Positions 38,209-47,282 of a stretch of DNA of 64,000 bases are shown piece after piece (positions within the stretch are counted from its first letter, which is position 1; the number at the start of each line of letters is the position of its first letter). This DNA comes from Leptospira andrefontaineae (GTDB lineage: Bacteria > Spirochaetota > Leptospiria > Leptospirales > Leptospiraceae), in the NCBI RefSeq assembly GCF_004770105.1, contig NZ_RQEY01000018.1, forward strand, positions 310,001 through 374,000, given 5' to 3'. Below the pieces are notes generated by a model. The model searched no databases and was not told where the DNA came from. It worked only from the letters and a program-made list of their open reading frames with translations. The position numbers were made by a program, and so were the translations under genes.

Positions 38209-39399
38209 TTGTTTTTCCCTTTTTTCTACAGGCTAAAATCATCAGGAGTTCCAATCTCCACTGTGGAACTCTTGGATTTCCTAAAAGCAACGGATGCTCT
38301 TACCAGGGATAAAACGTTTCTTTCTATAAATGAATTCTACAGAGTTTCCAGGCTTTGTCTCGTAAAAGATGTAAAATATTACGATGCATTCGATCTTGTA
38401 TTCACTGAACTATTCGGAGAAAGAGGAGTGCTGAAAGAATCTTTCCGTAAGGAAATGATGGATTGGCTTTCTAATATATTCGAAAATCCGAATAAACTAC
38501 CACCTAGTATGATCCCTCCTGAAGAACTTTGGAAAGAGTTTCTGGATAGGCTCCAAAATCAAAAAGGGGAACATCATGGTGGGAACAAATGGATCGGCAC
38601 TGGAGGTAGCTCTCCTTTCGGACATTCCGGAGTAAATCCTGGAGGAGTCCGCATCGGCGGAGAAGGTGGTGGAAAGTCCGCTATTTTCCAAGCCATGGAA
38701 AGAAAGTATAAGGACTACAGAACGGATGAGCAGTTGGATGTTCGGCAGATCAAGATTGCGCTTAAAAAACTCAGGAATTTAAGAAAGGAAGGGATCCCTG
38801 AATTCCATCTTCCTAAAACTGTGGATGCCACCTGTAGAAATGCAGGAGATCCCGAACTTATATTTGATCGAACTAGAAAAAACGGGATCAAAGTATTACT
38901 TTTAATGGATACCGGCGGGAGTATGACTCCCTATGCAGAAAGGGTAAGTAAACTTTTTTCGGCTGCCCACCAGATGAACCATTTTAAGGAATTCGGGCAT
39001 TATTATTTTCATAACTCTGTTTATGATTCTGTATATCCTAAGGGAGATTTGAGATACCCGATTCCTTTAAAGAATCTTTTTCGAAAGCATAAGGACGATA
39101 CAAAGTTGATCATAGTAGGAGACGCATATATGGCTCCTTATGAACTTTTAGATCCTGCTTATGGATTCTATCATTCCAGGTTTAGACAGGAATCTAAACT
39201 CCCGGAACATCCTGAATCAGGACTAGACAGTTTTAAAAGGATCAAGTCCCATTTTGGGGACACGATCTGGATGAATCCGGAACCAAAAAGATATTGGGAT
39301 GCTCCCACCATCTACGAACTTAAAAAAGTATTTCCGATGTTTTTTTTAAGTGTAGATGGATTAGAAGACGGGATACGAGAGCTTTTAGGAAAAAGATAA
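38209..39399 (+). CDS. VWA-domain (CoxE-like) protein, MoxR partner
   Basis: The 396-residue protein has a helical N-terminal domain, a Gly-rich linker (about 120-160) and a C-terminal von Willebrand A domain with MIDAS-type LLLMDTGGSMTPY. This layout matches CoxE-like proteins that work with MoxR ATPases. The start is a TTG six bases after the ATPase stop; no ATG lies near. The MIDAS has DTGGS rather than the standard DxSxS, so metal binding may be altered. The gene ends one base before the convergent YceI gene. Confidence 0.85.
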   Translation: MFFPFFYRLKSSGVPISTVELLDFLKATDALTRDKTFLSINEFYRVSRLCLVKDVKYYDAFDLVFTELFGERGVLKESFRKEMMDWLSNIFENPNKLPPSMIPPEELWKEFLDRLQNQKGEHHGGNKWIGTGGSSPFGHSGVNPGGVRIGGEGGGKSAIFQAMERKYKDYRTDEQLDVRQIKIALKKLRNLRKEGIPEFHLPKTVDATCRNAGDPELIFDRTRKNGIKVLLLMDTGGSMTPYAERVSKLFSAAHQMNHFKEFGHYYFHNSVYDSVYPKGDLRYPIPLKNLFRKHKDDTKLIIVGDAYMAPYELLDPAYGFYHSRFRQESKLPEHPESGLDSFKRIKSHFGDTIWMNPEPKRYWDAPTIYELKKVFPMFFLSVDGLEDGIRELLGKR

Positions 39400-39945
39400 T
39401 TAAGGTTTTAGAAGAAATTTATATTCTATACTAACTTCGTCTTTTGCAGTCGCAAATAACAGACTCGGTCTTTCCACATCAAAATCACTCATTAGAACCT
39501 GGAATTTTCCGGAAAGAATTGTTTCTTGTCCTTCTTTCTGAATAGTAGCAACCGATTTAACTAATTTAGTTTTGCCCTTAATCGTTAAGTTTCCGGTGAT
39601 TGTCCATTCATTATCTTTTGCGATAATGGATATGCTAGAAAAGCTGATATTGGTTATTGTAGGATATCCTAAAGATTCTATAATATGTTCGTCCCTATTC
39701 TCATCCCCGGATTTGATCTCCGAAATCGGGATCTCAATTTTTACGAGTTTAGGGATTTGTAAACCACTCGCAGCTTGGCTTAATACTGTAGGGGTCACAG
39801 TAACTACGGAACATTTTCCATAGACCGTTTTGAAAGGATGGGTGGCTATAAAATTGACCTGGGCTTCCTGTAATTTTAATTCTTCCGAAAAAGCCGAAGA
39901 AACACTTAATAAAAACAAGATCAAAAAACGTAAAAGATAAGACAC
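39400..39945 (-). CDS. YceI-family periplasmic lipid-binding protein
   Basis: A signal peptide (LLRFLILFLLSVSSAFS) is followed by a roughly 160-residue lipocalin-like barrel. Family features are NFIATHPFKTVYGKC near the start, DEHIIESLGYPTITNISF in the middle and WTITGNLTIKGKTK. YceI proteins bind isoprenoid or other long lipids, and many sit next to cytochrome b561-type genes. The start is GTG with AAGGAG nine bases upstream; that Shine-Dalgarno overlaps the stop of the upstream membrane protein gene, indicating coupling. Confidence 0.88.
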   Translation of the reverse strand: MSYLLRFLILFLLSVSSAFSEELKLQEAQVNFIATHPFKTVYGKCSVVTVTPTVLSQAASGLQIPKLVKIEIPISEIKSGDENRDEHIIESLGYPTITNISFSSISIIAKDNEWTITGNLTIKGKTKLVKSVATIQKEGQETILSGKFQVLMSDFDVERPSLLFATAKDEVSIEYKFLLKP

Positions 39946-39957
39946 GTTACATACTCC

Positions 39958-40680
39958 TTAAAAATAAAAAACTGCTATTGAAACGCTAAATGCTCCGAAA
40001 CCTGCCCAGCCGACTGCTCTCATTTCATTTGCCGCACTTGGACCTTCTTTAGAGATCCTTTCTCCTATAAATGGAAGTGCTAGCATCGCAGGTAGATGAA
40101 TCCAGATCATTGCCTTATGAGTGAATATTGTGTTAAGTCCAGGTTCTCTTTCTAAACTTTTAGAAGGAGAGAAGAAGGCTAGGCCTGCAGTTACCGCATA
40201 TAAAGTAAAAGTAGTTCCTGCTAATGCAGAATGTATACTCCCGGAAGATTCCGAATCCCATGGAGAAGATCCTATGAGTGCAGTATATAGAAATAGATTT
40301 TTTTGAGGATCAGAGATGAGTAAATAATTTGCGTACGGTTCATATTCTCTTTTAAGACTGGAGAGTGCTTGTTCCCCTACCAAATTAGTAGCAAGCCAGA
40401 ATCCCCAGGTCAAAAGACCGAGACCCTGGTGCCAATCTAACATAGAACGACGTAATTCCACACGTTCCTTTTCTTTTTGCAAATCCTTTGGCTCAAGTGT
40501 ATTTAAAGTAGAATTTTCCTGGTTATAAAATCTGGGAGAATACCTGGAATAATCTGGAGTTAAAGGATGAACCTCCGTCCATCCTGAAAAATCGTTATAA
40601 ACGTATGGAGAAGAATACAAAATCGTATTTGAGCAAAAAAGAAAAATAGAAATTAGAAGTACTTTCTTTGCGAAAGACAT
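39958..40680 (-). CDS. Multi-helix membrane protein with conserved-looking His, possible b-type cytochrome
   Basis: From the ATG at 40680 the 240-residue protein has a signal-like N-terminus (KKVLLISIFLFCSNTILYSS), a hydrophilic stretch, then about four membrane helices. His residues near helix ends (MLDWHQGLGLL, SIHSALAGTTF, FTHKAMIWIHLPAMLAL) could ligate haem, as in cytochrome b561-like proteins. That is an inference. Coupling to a YceI gene fits the known YceI-cytochrome b561 association. No family motif is definite. Confidence 0.55.
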   Translation of the reverse strand: MSFAKKVLLISIFLFCSNTILYSSPYVYNDFSGWTEVHPLTPDYSRYSPRFYNQENSTLNTLEPKDLQKEKERVELRRSMLDWHQGLGLLTWGFWLATNLVGEQALSSLKREYEPYANYLLISDPQKNLFLYTALIGSSPWDSESSGSIHSALAGTTFTLYAVTAGLAFFSPSKSLEREPGLNTIFTHKAMIWIHLPAMLALPFIGERISKEGPSAANEMRAVGWAGFGAFSVSIAVFYF

Positions 40681-40825
40681 ATCCGATCTATAAAACAAAT
40701 TTCAAAAAAGAAAATCATTATTTGGACAAAATGACAAAAAGCAATGAGCAGCAGAAAATTCGGAATAAACGAAAGACTGGAAACTGAAGCGAGTTGATCC
40801 AGGATTTTGAGACTGCGGATCTGTA

Positions 40826-41011
40826 TTATCTTTTGTTTTGTATTTTTCTTAATACTTCTGTAACAGCCTGTGTATATCCGTCATAGACTCCCTTATCGTA
40901 ATCGGATAAGTTCTTGTAGTTCAAACCGGAGAATTCTTTTAGAAGTTTGGAAAGTTCTTCTTCTATTATATTTTTGCGAATATATACTGTTTCGAAATGG
41001 TTCGGATGCAT
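40826..41011 (-). CDS. Small hypothetical protein, 61 residues
   Basis: Not recognised. The protein is charged and helical (EEELSKLLKEFSGL) with no membrane segment. It begins six bases after the stop of the HExxH protease gene on the same strand, which supports it as the last gene of the slyD-helicase-protease run. Without that context its length alone would not be convincing. Confidence 0.55.
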   Translation of the reverse strand: MHPNHFETVYIRKNIIEEELSKLLKEFSGLNYKNLSDYDKGVYDGYTQAVTEVLRKIQNKR

Positions 41012-41016
41012 AAAGT

Positions 41017-41811
41017 TTATCCGTAAAATTCTGATCTAAGCCTATGGCCGATTTCTCTTTGGTGTTTCATTAGAAACTTAGGATATTCCATTTTCAACCA
41101 ATTTATGGCCTCTCTGTATCTAACGTATTCTTTTTCCTTACGTTTAAATTCAGGACTATGGATTGAGTTATGGCCGTTTTTCACACTGCTCGGAAGAATA
41201 TGATGTAAAATTTCGTGATGTACCACATGTTCCAGAACGTAAAGAGGAACCTCTTTATGGTCCAGGATGGGGCTGATACGTATATTCATATTCCGTTTTT
41301 CGTAACTACCCAATCTTCTTTTTCCGAGGCGATCTGCCCAGCCTATGGAAAGAAGTTTTGCATCCATTTTAGGAAAATAGAAAGTAGAAATTTTTTCCAG
41401 AATCGACTTAAGATCGTAAGCGGCTCCATTTTCTTTCAATTTTTTGAAATTAGTAGATCCGAACTCGGGGAGTGAATTTAGGAATTCGGCAACTTCTTCT
41501 TTCCAGGCCTGTTTCGGTTTGAGCCCCAACAATTTAGAAATGAGTAATGAAACAAACGAGAATATGATCTCTTCTCTTGCCTCCATTAAAGAAGTGTGAA
41601 ATTTTGCTGATAGGGTCCCGTTATGAAAGGATATAGAATGGTTTCCGTTTCTATAAGGATAAAATTTGAGTTCAACGGAACGGACCTGGCTTTCTTTAAA
41701 ACGCCTTGATCTGATCTTCAAAGAATCCCAAATAGAGATCAGATATTCCTCCCAATCTCTGGCTGGAATTGGATCAGGAACCGAAAAACTCTCTAATTCT
41801 CTTTCTGGCAT
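41017..41811 (-). CDS. SprT-like zinc metalloprotease-type protein
   Basis: The 264-residue protein has a zinc motif HHEILHH (His199, Glu200, His203) and a third-ligand-like segment HSPEF (His218). This spacing is like SprT/Spartan and WSS1 proteases, in which HExxH is followed by a His near an aromatic residue. The N-terminal 150 residues show no known domain. Known family members degrade proteins crosslinked to DNA. It overlaps the end of the upstream helicase gene by 38 bases, so they are coupled. YgjP-like M48 peptidases are an alternative assignment. Confidence 0.72.
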   Translation of the reverse strand: MPERELESFSVPDPIPARDWEEYLISIWDSLKIRSRRFKESQVRSVELKFYPYRNGNHSISFHNGTLSAKFHTSLMEAREEIIFSFVSLLISKLLGLKPKQAWKEEVAEFLNSLPEFGSTNFKKLKENGAAYDLKSILEKISTFYFPKMDAKLLSIGWADRLGKRRLGSYEKRNMNIRISPILDHKEVPLYVLEHVVHHEILHHILPSSVKNGHNSIHSPEFKRKEKEYVRYREAINWLKMEYPKFLMKHQREIGHRLRSEFYG

Positions 41812-43765
41812 CTGAATCGTTTTGATTTTGAGTTGTTTGGGAAGATGATTGGGTCGAGGATTCTTCCTTTTTATTGATAAAACTTTTATCTAATACTTTT
41901 TCAGGTTCTCTGATCTCTTCTATAAATCTGGAAACTCGATTGAAGTATTGTGAATTTTTTTGTTGGGAGATTTGAGGGTAGGTGAGGACCAATTTTTTTT
42001 TGGCTCTTGTGATCCCCACATAGAATAATCTTCTTTCTTCCTCTAAATTTTTTTCTCCTCTTCCGGAAGGAAAAGAACCCTCTGATACATTTAATAGAAC
42101 AACAGTATCAAATTCTAATCCTTTGGAAGAATGAACAGTGGATAAAACTAGTCTTTCATCCTCTTCCTCTGGAGAAATTTTGTCCAGACTGCGGCTAGGA
42201 CCTTCTAAACTCATATCTACTAAAAACTCATGTAATGTTTCGTATTTTTGAGAAAGAGTCAAAAATGCATTCAGATCTTCTAATCTTCTTTTGAAATCAT
42301 CATATTTCTTTTCAAGCAGGGGAGAATAATAGTCTATAAAGTTTCCTAAAAGTTTTCTTAAGTCTTTTTCAGAATCGTTGATTAGATGATTTAATTCTTT
42401 TAAATGAGAAGCTGTAGATCCTTTGGATTCGGAAACGATCCTTTCCAAATTTCCTCCCGACCTTTCTAAGTCGGTCAAAATGGATCTTGCTTTTGCGGCT
42501 CCAATTCCTGGAAGAAGTAGTAAAACTCTTAACCAGGAAACTGAGTCTGTCTTATTCTCTTTGATTTTTAGTAGGGAAAGATAGTCCTTTGCATGTGCAC
42601 TTTCTACGAACTTTTTTCCGCCAAATTTTAAGAATGGGATATTTCTCTGAGAAAGAACCAATTCTAATTGGTTAGAATTCCATCCGGATCGAAATAGAAC
42701 GGCAATATCTTTTAGAGGAACACCATCCTCTCTTCTTTCTAAGATAAGGTCTGCAATTCCTTCTGCTTCTTCTAGTTCGTCCGCATAACCGACGAGTGCG
42801 GGTTTTTGGAAGTCTTCATTTTTAGTATATAGATACTTCTCGTATTTTTCCCTAAAATTAGCCAGGACCACATTCGCCAAATTCAGGATCGATGGAGTAC
42901 TTCTGTAATTTCTTTCCAGATAGATTGTTTTTGTCTTAGGGAATAGTTTCGGAAAATTGAATATTCCATTAACGTCTGCTCCACGGAAAGAATAAACACT
43001 TTGTGCATCATCTCCTACCACCAGAATATTTTCATGATCTAATGCGAGTAGGCAAGCGATATGAGCTTGGATCTGATTTGTATCCTGGAATTCATCCACC
43101 ATGATGTATTTGTATTGTTCTGAAACCTTTTTGCGAACGGTTTCATTCTTATTCAAAAGGTCTCTTGTATAAGTCAGTAGATCATCATAATCCAATAAAG
43201 ATCTTTGTTTTTTATAATCCGTATACTCCTGGAAGATTTTACGAATAGCTGACTCTTGGTCTAAAAATTTAGGATATTCTGCTTCTAATAATTCTTCTAG
43301 AGATTTTCCACGATTGATAATAGAGGAGTGCAAAGAGATCAATGTATCGTTAGAAGGAAACCTAGACTTCTGCTTTGCATATTCTCCTTCTGTTCTTAAA
43401 AGTTGGAATATATCGGAAGTATCCGATTCATCCAGAACGGAAAACTGAGAGGAGAATCCAAGAACTGGTGCATATTTTCTAAGTATATGACTTCCGAAAG
43501 AATGGAATGTTCCCCCATGAACTCGAGCACAACGTTTGTCTAAGAGAGAAACTGCTCTAGAAAGCATCTCTTTCGAAGCTTTTCGAGTGAATGTGAGAAG
43601 TAAGATATTTTCGGCAGGGATGCCGGACTCGACTAATTTAGAAAGTCTGTGGACGATTGTTTTTGTTTTTCCAGTTCCGGCACCGGCGATCACTAAAACC
43701 GGGCCGTTTAGGGTCTCGATAGCTTCCTTTTGTTTTTCGTTAAGTGACTCTAAGGAGGCTGTCAT
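41774..43765 (-). CDS. UvrD/Rep/PcrA-family superfamily 1 DNA helicase
   Basis: A 3'-5' helicase of 663 residues that unwinds DNA during repair or replication restart. Motif I is GAGTGKTKTIVHR, motif II DEFQDTNQIQAH, motif III GDDAQSVYSFRGADV. Later motifs include NYRSTPSIL, VLSTVHSSKGLEFDTV and EERRLFYVGITRAKKKL. The C-terminus is a Ser/Gln-rich tail. Assignment among UvrD, Rep and PcrA cannot be made by eye. It starts six bases after slyD and overlaps the protease gene downstream. Confidence 0.92.
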   Translation of the reverse strand: MTASLESLNEKQKEAIETLNGPVLVIAGAGTGKTKTIVHRLSKLVESGIPAENILLLTFTRKASKEMLSRAVSLLDKRCARVHGGTFHSFGSHILRKYAPVLGFSSQFSVLDESDTSDIFQLLRTEGEYAKQKSRFPSNDTLISLHSSIINRGKSLEELLEAEYPKFLDQESAIRKIFQEYTDYKKQRSLLDYDDLLTYTRDLLNKNETVRKKVSEQYKYIMVDEFQDTNQIQAHIACLLALDHENILVVGDDAQSVYSFRGADVNGIFNFPKLFPKTKTIYLERNYRSTPSILNLANVVLANFREKYEKYLYTKNEDFQKPALVGYADELEEAEGIADLILERREDGVPLKDIAVLFRSGWNSNQLELVLSQRNIPFLKFGGKKFVESAHAKDYLSLLKIKENKTDSVSWLRVLLLLPGIGAAKARSILTDLERSGGNLERIVSESKGSTASHLKELNHLINDSEKDLRKLLGNFIDYYSPLLEKKYDDFKRRLEDLNAFLTLSQKYETLHEFLVDMSLEGPSRSLDKISPEEEDERLVLSTVHSSKGLEFDTVVLLNVSEGSFPSGRGEKNLEEERRLFYVGITRAKKKLVLTYPQISQQKNSQYFNRVSRFIEEIREPEKVLDKSFINKKEESSTQSSSQTTQNQNDSDARKRIREFFGS

Positions 43766-43771
43766 TTGAGA

Positions 43772-44242
43772 TCAATGGTGGTGATGTCCCCCCTCACCGT
43801 GAACATGTCCATGACTCACTTCCTCGTCGGTTGCTGTTCTGATATTTACTATCTGAACATCGAAAATCAGATCCACCCCAGCTAGAGGATGGTTTCCGTC
43901 CACGATGACAGATTCTCCCTTGATATCAGTAATCGTATAAACAGTATCCGGCTCGTCAGTTTGGAACATCATTCCAATACTCAATTCTTCCCCTTCTGGG
44001 AATTGGCTTTTAGGCACATCGAAGACTAATTCGGGATTTTTTTGGCCATAAGCCTTATCAGCATTAACGGAGATTACTTTTTTATCTCCAGCAGTCATAC
44101 TTTTGATTTCGTCTTCAAGACCGGCAATGATCTGTCCGGTCCCTTCCAGATAAGAAAGAGGGTGGCTTCCTTGAGAAGAATCGATTTCGTTTCCTTCTTT
44201 ATCTGTTAATTTATAGTGAAAAGTCACTACTCTTGGGTTCAT
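43772..44242 (-). CDS. slyD: SlyD-like FKBP peptidyl-prolyl isomerase
   Basis: SlyD-type proteins combine prolyl isomerase, chaperone and metal-binding roles. The FKBP domain (MNPRVVTFHYKLTDKEG, SHPLSYLEGTGQIIAGLE) is interrupted by the insert-in-flap chaperone domain (KAYGQKNPELVFDVPKSQFP, then HPLAGVDLIFDVQI). The C-terminus is His-rich (HGHVHGEGGHHHH), suited to Ni or Zn. 156 residues is typical. It is the first gene of the helicase-protease run. Confidence 0.93.
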   Translation of the reverse strand: MNPRVVTFHYKLTDKEGNEIDSSQGSHPLSYLEGTGQIIAGLEDEIKSMTAGDKKVISVNADKAYGQKNPELVFDVPKSQFPEGEELSIGMMFQTDEPDTVYTITDIKGESVIVDGNHPLAGVDLIFDVQIVNIRTATDEEVSHGHVHGEGGHHHH

Positions 44243-44355
44243 TTATTGCTCCAACCGGGTAGGCCCTTGATGGGCAAGGGAGGGAAGTTCCGGCACGTGA
44301 TTTAAGTTAGTATATTCTTGGAAGATCCTAGGACAATCAGATTTTTGAGGCTAAG

Positions 44356-44691
44356 TCAAAAGTCGTAGGAAATTTCGACTCCGAAATTCTCTACATCCTT
44401 AATAAACTGTTCAACTCGATTGGCCAGAAAGAACCAAGAATCACGATGAACAATATCATTTAGAAAATTCAGGAATCGATTTGTATTCCTAAGAGCGAAT
44501 TCTCTGTCTTGGGTATAGTTTAGAAGAACTGTATATGCCAAAGACTTTAGAATTTTATCATTTTCTGCTAATTCGAAATACCCAGGGAGATCAGGCTCGA
44601 ATAAACTAAGTCTGGTTTTGGCGCTCCCTTCGGTTACGTATAAATTATAATCTGCTGAGTTCGGCACTCTGTCTGCTGAGTATACTTTCAT
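44356..44691 (-). CDS. Hypothetical 111-residue protein
   Basis: Not recognised. A soluble, mixed helix/strand protein (MKVYSADRVPNSADYNLYV, later NRFLNFLNDIVHRDSWFF) with no signal peptide or membrane helix. Flanks are 113 bases to slyD and 131 bases to the phosphatase gene, so it is probably monocistronic. Codon use looks like that of its neighbours. A short perfect palindrome lies in its downstream gap (44264-44280). Confidence 0.65.
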   Translation of the reverse strand: MKVYSADRVPNSADYNLYVTEGSAKTRLSLFEPDLPGYFELAENDKILKSLAYTVLLNYTQDREFALRNTNRFLNFLNDIVHRDSWFFLANRVEQFIKDVENFGVEISYDF

Positions 44692-44822
44692 TATGGATAA
44701 ACTCCTCTAGAAACCAGAGGAAAATGTGGTTTCCATTAAGAAACATACCCGCAAAAAGTCAACGGGAAAGAATAGTTTTGGCATTTCTGAGTCACAAAAC
44801 GGACCTTAGTTTAGAGAATGTT

Positions 44823-47231
44823 TTAGGAAACCTTTCTCAAATAATCTGTTGGACGGAACAATCTTTGCACGTCCAATCCGCTGCCCTCCAGTAAGCCTAT
44901 AAGTATAACATCCGATATCCCTAATTGAAAATAAATTTTTGCTAATAGTATGAGATTTTGGTGATTTTTAAGATCTCGATACAACAGTTTTTCGGAATAT
45001 GTTTTAGCCTTTTCCCATTCTCCCGTTTTCCAATGGGCCCAGGCAGTAATATACGCCAAATCCTTGTCAGTCGGATATTCATTGCATAATTTTGAGAAAA
45101 AGGAGCACGCAATTTTTTTATCTCCCTTCTTCCATAGATGAATACCTTTTTGTAGGTTTTTTCTTTTAGAAGTTTCTCTCCAGATCTCCCTGGATTTACT
45201 TTGAGGATTTATATTTCTAAAAATACGTACTAAACTTAGATCATCTATATAATCCCCGTATTCATACATTCTGTTTTTTAGAAGGATAAGATCCGCATTT
45301 GTATTCGAAACTTCTAATAAGAATGGTTCGGAGAAGGAATTTACTTCTCTGGTTATAGTTCTCGATCTAAGATCTTCTCTTCCGTCCGAACCGAAAATAA
45401 GTGAATCATTCTCCTTTAGAGAAATACAATATACTTTAGGAATTTCCTTTAAAAGAGGAATTCCCATTTTGTAAGATATTTCATTTTCTATAAACCCTGA
45501 GATATTCTTTCGAAGGAAAATAGAGGGTGGATGCCCGGCATTCAAAAAGAAGACAGAAGAATTTTCCGGATCTAAAACTGCCAATACCCCGGTCGCAAAT
45601 AGATTTCCGTCAAAACTTTCGAATAGTCCATGGATTTTTCGATATAAGGAAACAATCCAAGTCTCGGGCGTGTATAATCCGGAGGAAGAAGAATCGATAT
45701 GAGACTTAAACATGGAGGAGGCGAGTAATGCCCCTGTGGCTCCTTGGATAGATTTTCCCATCGCATCCGCATTTAGGATTGCCAGGAGCTTTCTAGCTCC
45801 AATCCGGATTTCTTCTACACAAACTAAGTCTCCTCCGATCTCTCCTGGTTTGGATTTGAATTCGAACGTCTTATATTGGGAAACCAAGGTTTCAATTTTG
45901 AAATCTCTGAAAGCCCTGATCTTATTTTGAAAACAGGATTGAAGGACACTCATTAAGAAATAGTCCCCATCTTGTTTTTCCTTTAAGTTACTTACATTTA
46001 CCAAACTTTCTGAAAGTTCTTTTGTTTTTAGAGTAACTTCCTCCTGTAGTTTTTCATTCCAAAGGTTTAGTCGATTTTTCATTTCTACAAATCTGCCTGA
46101 AATCCTAAAAGAGCAGAATAGTATAAATCCCAAGATAGAATATTCAGAAGATCTTGGAAATATGATCCACGCTCTAGCAGAACCAATATCTAAAAGTATA
46201 GAAAACACTAAAAAACAGATGGAACCTAAAAATCCGGACCCATCTTTCTCCGGTAACCTGGTTTTAAGACATTTAAAAAGGATCCAGAGATATACAATCC
46301 AAGAAGGTTGTAGAAGGGTTCGATTTAGTTTATCCAGTTCTAATGGACTGGAGGAGTGGATATATAAAAAGGATACAAATCCTGCCCATAAGAAGAGAGG
46401 AAATTCAAAAGGATCATGTTTATCTCTGCAAAATTTAGAAAAGAAGAATGTAAAAAATGGGAATAGAAAACTGAGCGAAATATACTCTGCTTTTTTGCAA
46501 AATAGAAAGTCCCAGTCCAATTCGTATTTCCATTCAGAACCAAAAAGTGAAAATAGAAAGAATAGGATTAGGAATACCCCAAAATGAAAATGGGATTCTA
46601 TCTTTCCTTCCTGTAGGGAAAGGAATACCAAGTAGATCCCTAATAATAGAAATGTAGAAATTAGGATTAGATAATAGATCTGGAATTTATAATGTTTATG
46701 CAGAATTTCTTTAGAATCTCCGAGGCTGACAATCCCTTCTAAAATCCCTAGTTCATTCTCAAAATATTCGGAAACTAGAATTTCGATCCTGTTCTCCGTT
46801 AGGATAGGTATCGAATCGTAAACCTTCCTCTTATCATAACTGAAATTGTCGCGTGTGTAGAATTCCGATCTTTCGGAAAGAAGTATTCCATTCCAAAATA
46901 CTTTTGTACCTTCTGAGGTTTTTCCAATATGAAGTGAGAGTTCACAATCCGGGAGTTCTGAAAAATGAATGGAGTTAGAAATTAGAAGATTAGAATGACC
47001 TAAATTAGAAAAATTTTTAGGTAAAGAAAAAATTCCAACCTTCTTACCGGAAAGTTCGGAAACTTCCCACCCGTGTTCCAGTAAGACTAAAGATTTACAC
47101 GGATCGTTTTGATCTGCTGTTGGAAATAATTTTGAATAAATCCATTCTCGATATTCTAAAGAATGGAAGAATGTATTCGTTCCGATACTTAGTAGAACGG
47201 AAAATATGCAGATCCCTAATTTTGATTTCAT
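44823..47231 (-). CDS. Membrane SpoIIE-type PP2C phosphatase with C-terminal TPR
   Basis: An 802-residue signalling protein. After an N-terminal signal segment comes an extracytoplasmic domain (30-180, resembling 7TMR-DISM-type sensor modules) and about seven membrane helices (180-390). A short coiled coil (395-425) leads to a PP2C/SpoIIE domain with metal motifs GGDLV, DAMGKSIQGATGALLA, LNAGHPPS and SDGREDLRS. The last 120 residues have TPR-like repeats (WKKGDKKIACSFFSKLC, AWAHWKTGEWEKAK). Such proteins dephosphorylate anti-sigma-antagonists or similar partners; none is in the window. Confidence 0.82.
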   Translation of the reverse strand: MKSKLGICIFSVLLSIGTNTFFHSLEYREWIYSKLFPTADQNDPCKSLVLLEHGWEVSELSGKKVGIFSLPKNFSNLGHSNLLISNSIHFSELPDCELSLHIGKTSEGTKVFWNGILLSERSEFYTRDNFSYDKRKVYDSIPILTENRIEILVSEYFENELGILEGIVSLGDSKEILHKHYKFQIYYLILISTFLLLGIYLVFLSLQEGKIESHFHFGVFLILFFLFSLFGSEWKYELDWDFLFCKKAEYISLSFLFPFFTFFFSKFCRDKHDPFEFPLFLWAGFVSFLYIHSSSPLELDKLNRTLLQPSWIVYLWILFKCLKTRLPEKDGSGFLGSICFLVFSILLDIGSARAWIIFPRSSEYSILGFILFCSFRISGRFVEMKNRLNLWNEKLQEEVTLKTKELSESLVNVSNLKEKQDGDYFLMSVLQSCFQNKIRAFRDFKIETLVSQYKTFEFKSKPGEIGGDLVCVEEIRIGARKLLAILNADAMGKSIQGATGALLASSMFKSHIDSSSSGLYTPETWIVSLYRKIHGLFESFDGNLFATGVLAVLDPENSSVFFLNAGHPPSIFLRKNISGFIENEISYKMGIPLLKEIPKVYCISLKENDSLIFGSDGREDLRSRTITREVNSFSEPFLLEVSNTNADLILLKNRMYEYGDYIDDLSLVRIFRNINPQSKSREIWRETSKRKNLQKGIHLWKKGDKKIACSFFSKLCNEYPTDKDLAYITAWAHWKTGEWEKAKTYSEKLLYRDLKNHQNLILLAKIYFQLGISDVILIGLLEGSGLDVQRLFRPTDYLRKVS

Positions 47232-47282
47232 ACCTGCCTCCGAAAAAACGGGTATGAAATCGATTCAATTGGTTGTACTTTT

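Noticed and set aside
44264..44280. Perfect short palindrome (CCCTTG-ATGGG-CAAGGG) between slyD and the 111-residue gene
   Set aside because: The stem is only six bases and no T-run follows on the minus strand, so I could not call it a terminator or operator.
46162..46587. Open frame of 141 residues on the plus strand
   Set aside because: Antisense to the membrane helices of the SpoIIE-type phosphatase. Its Lys/Asn-rich sequence is what reverse reading of hydrophobic codons gives.
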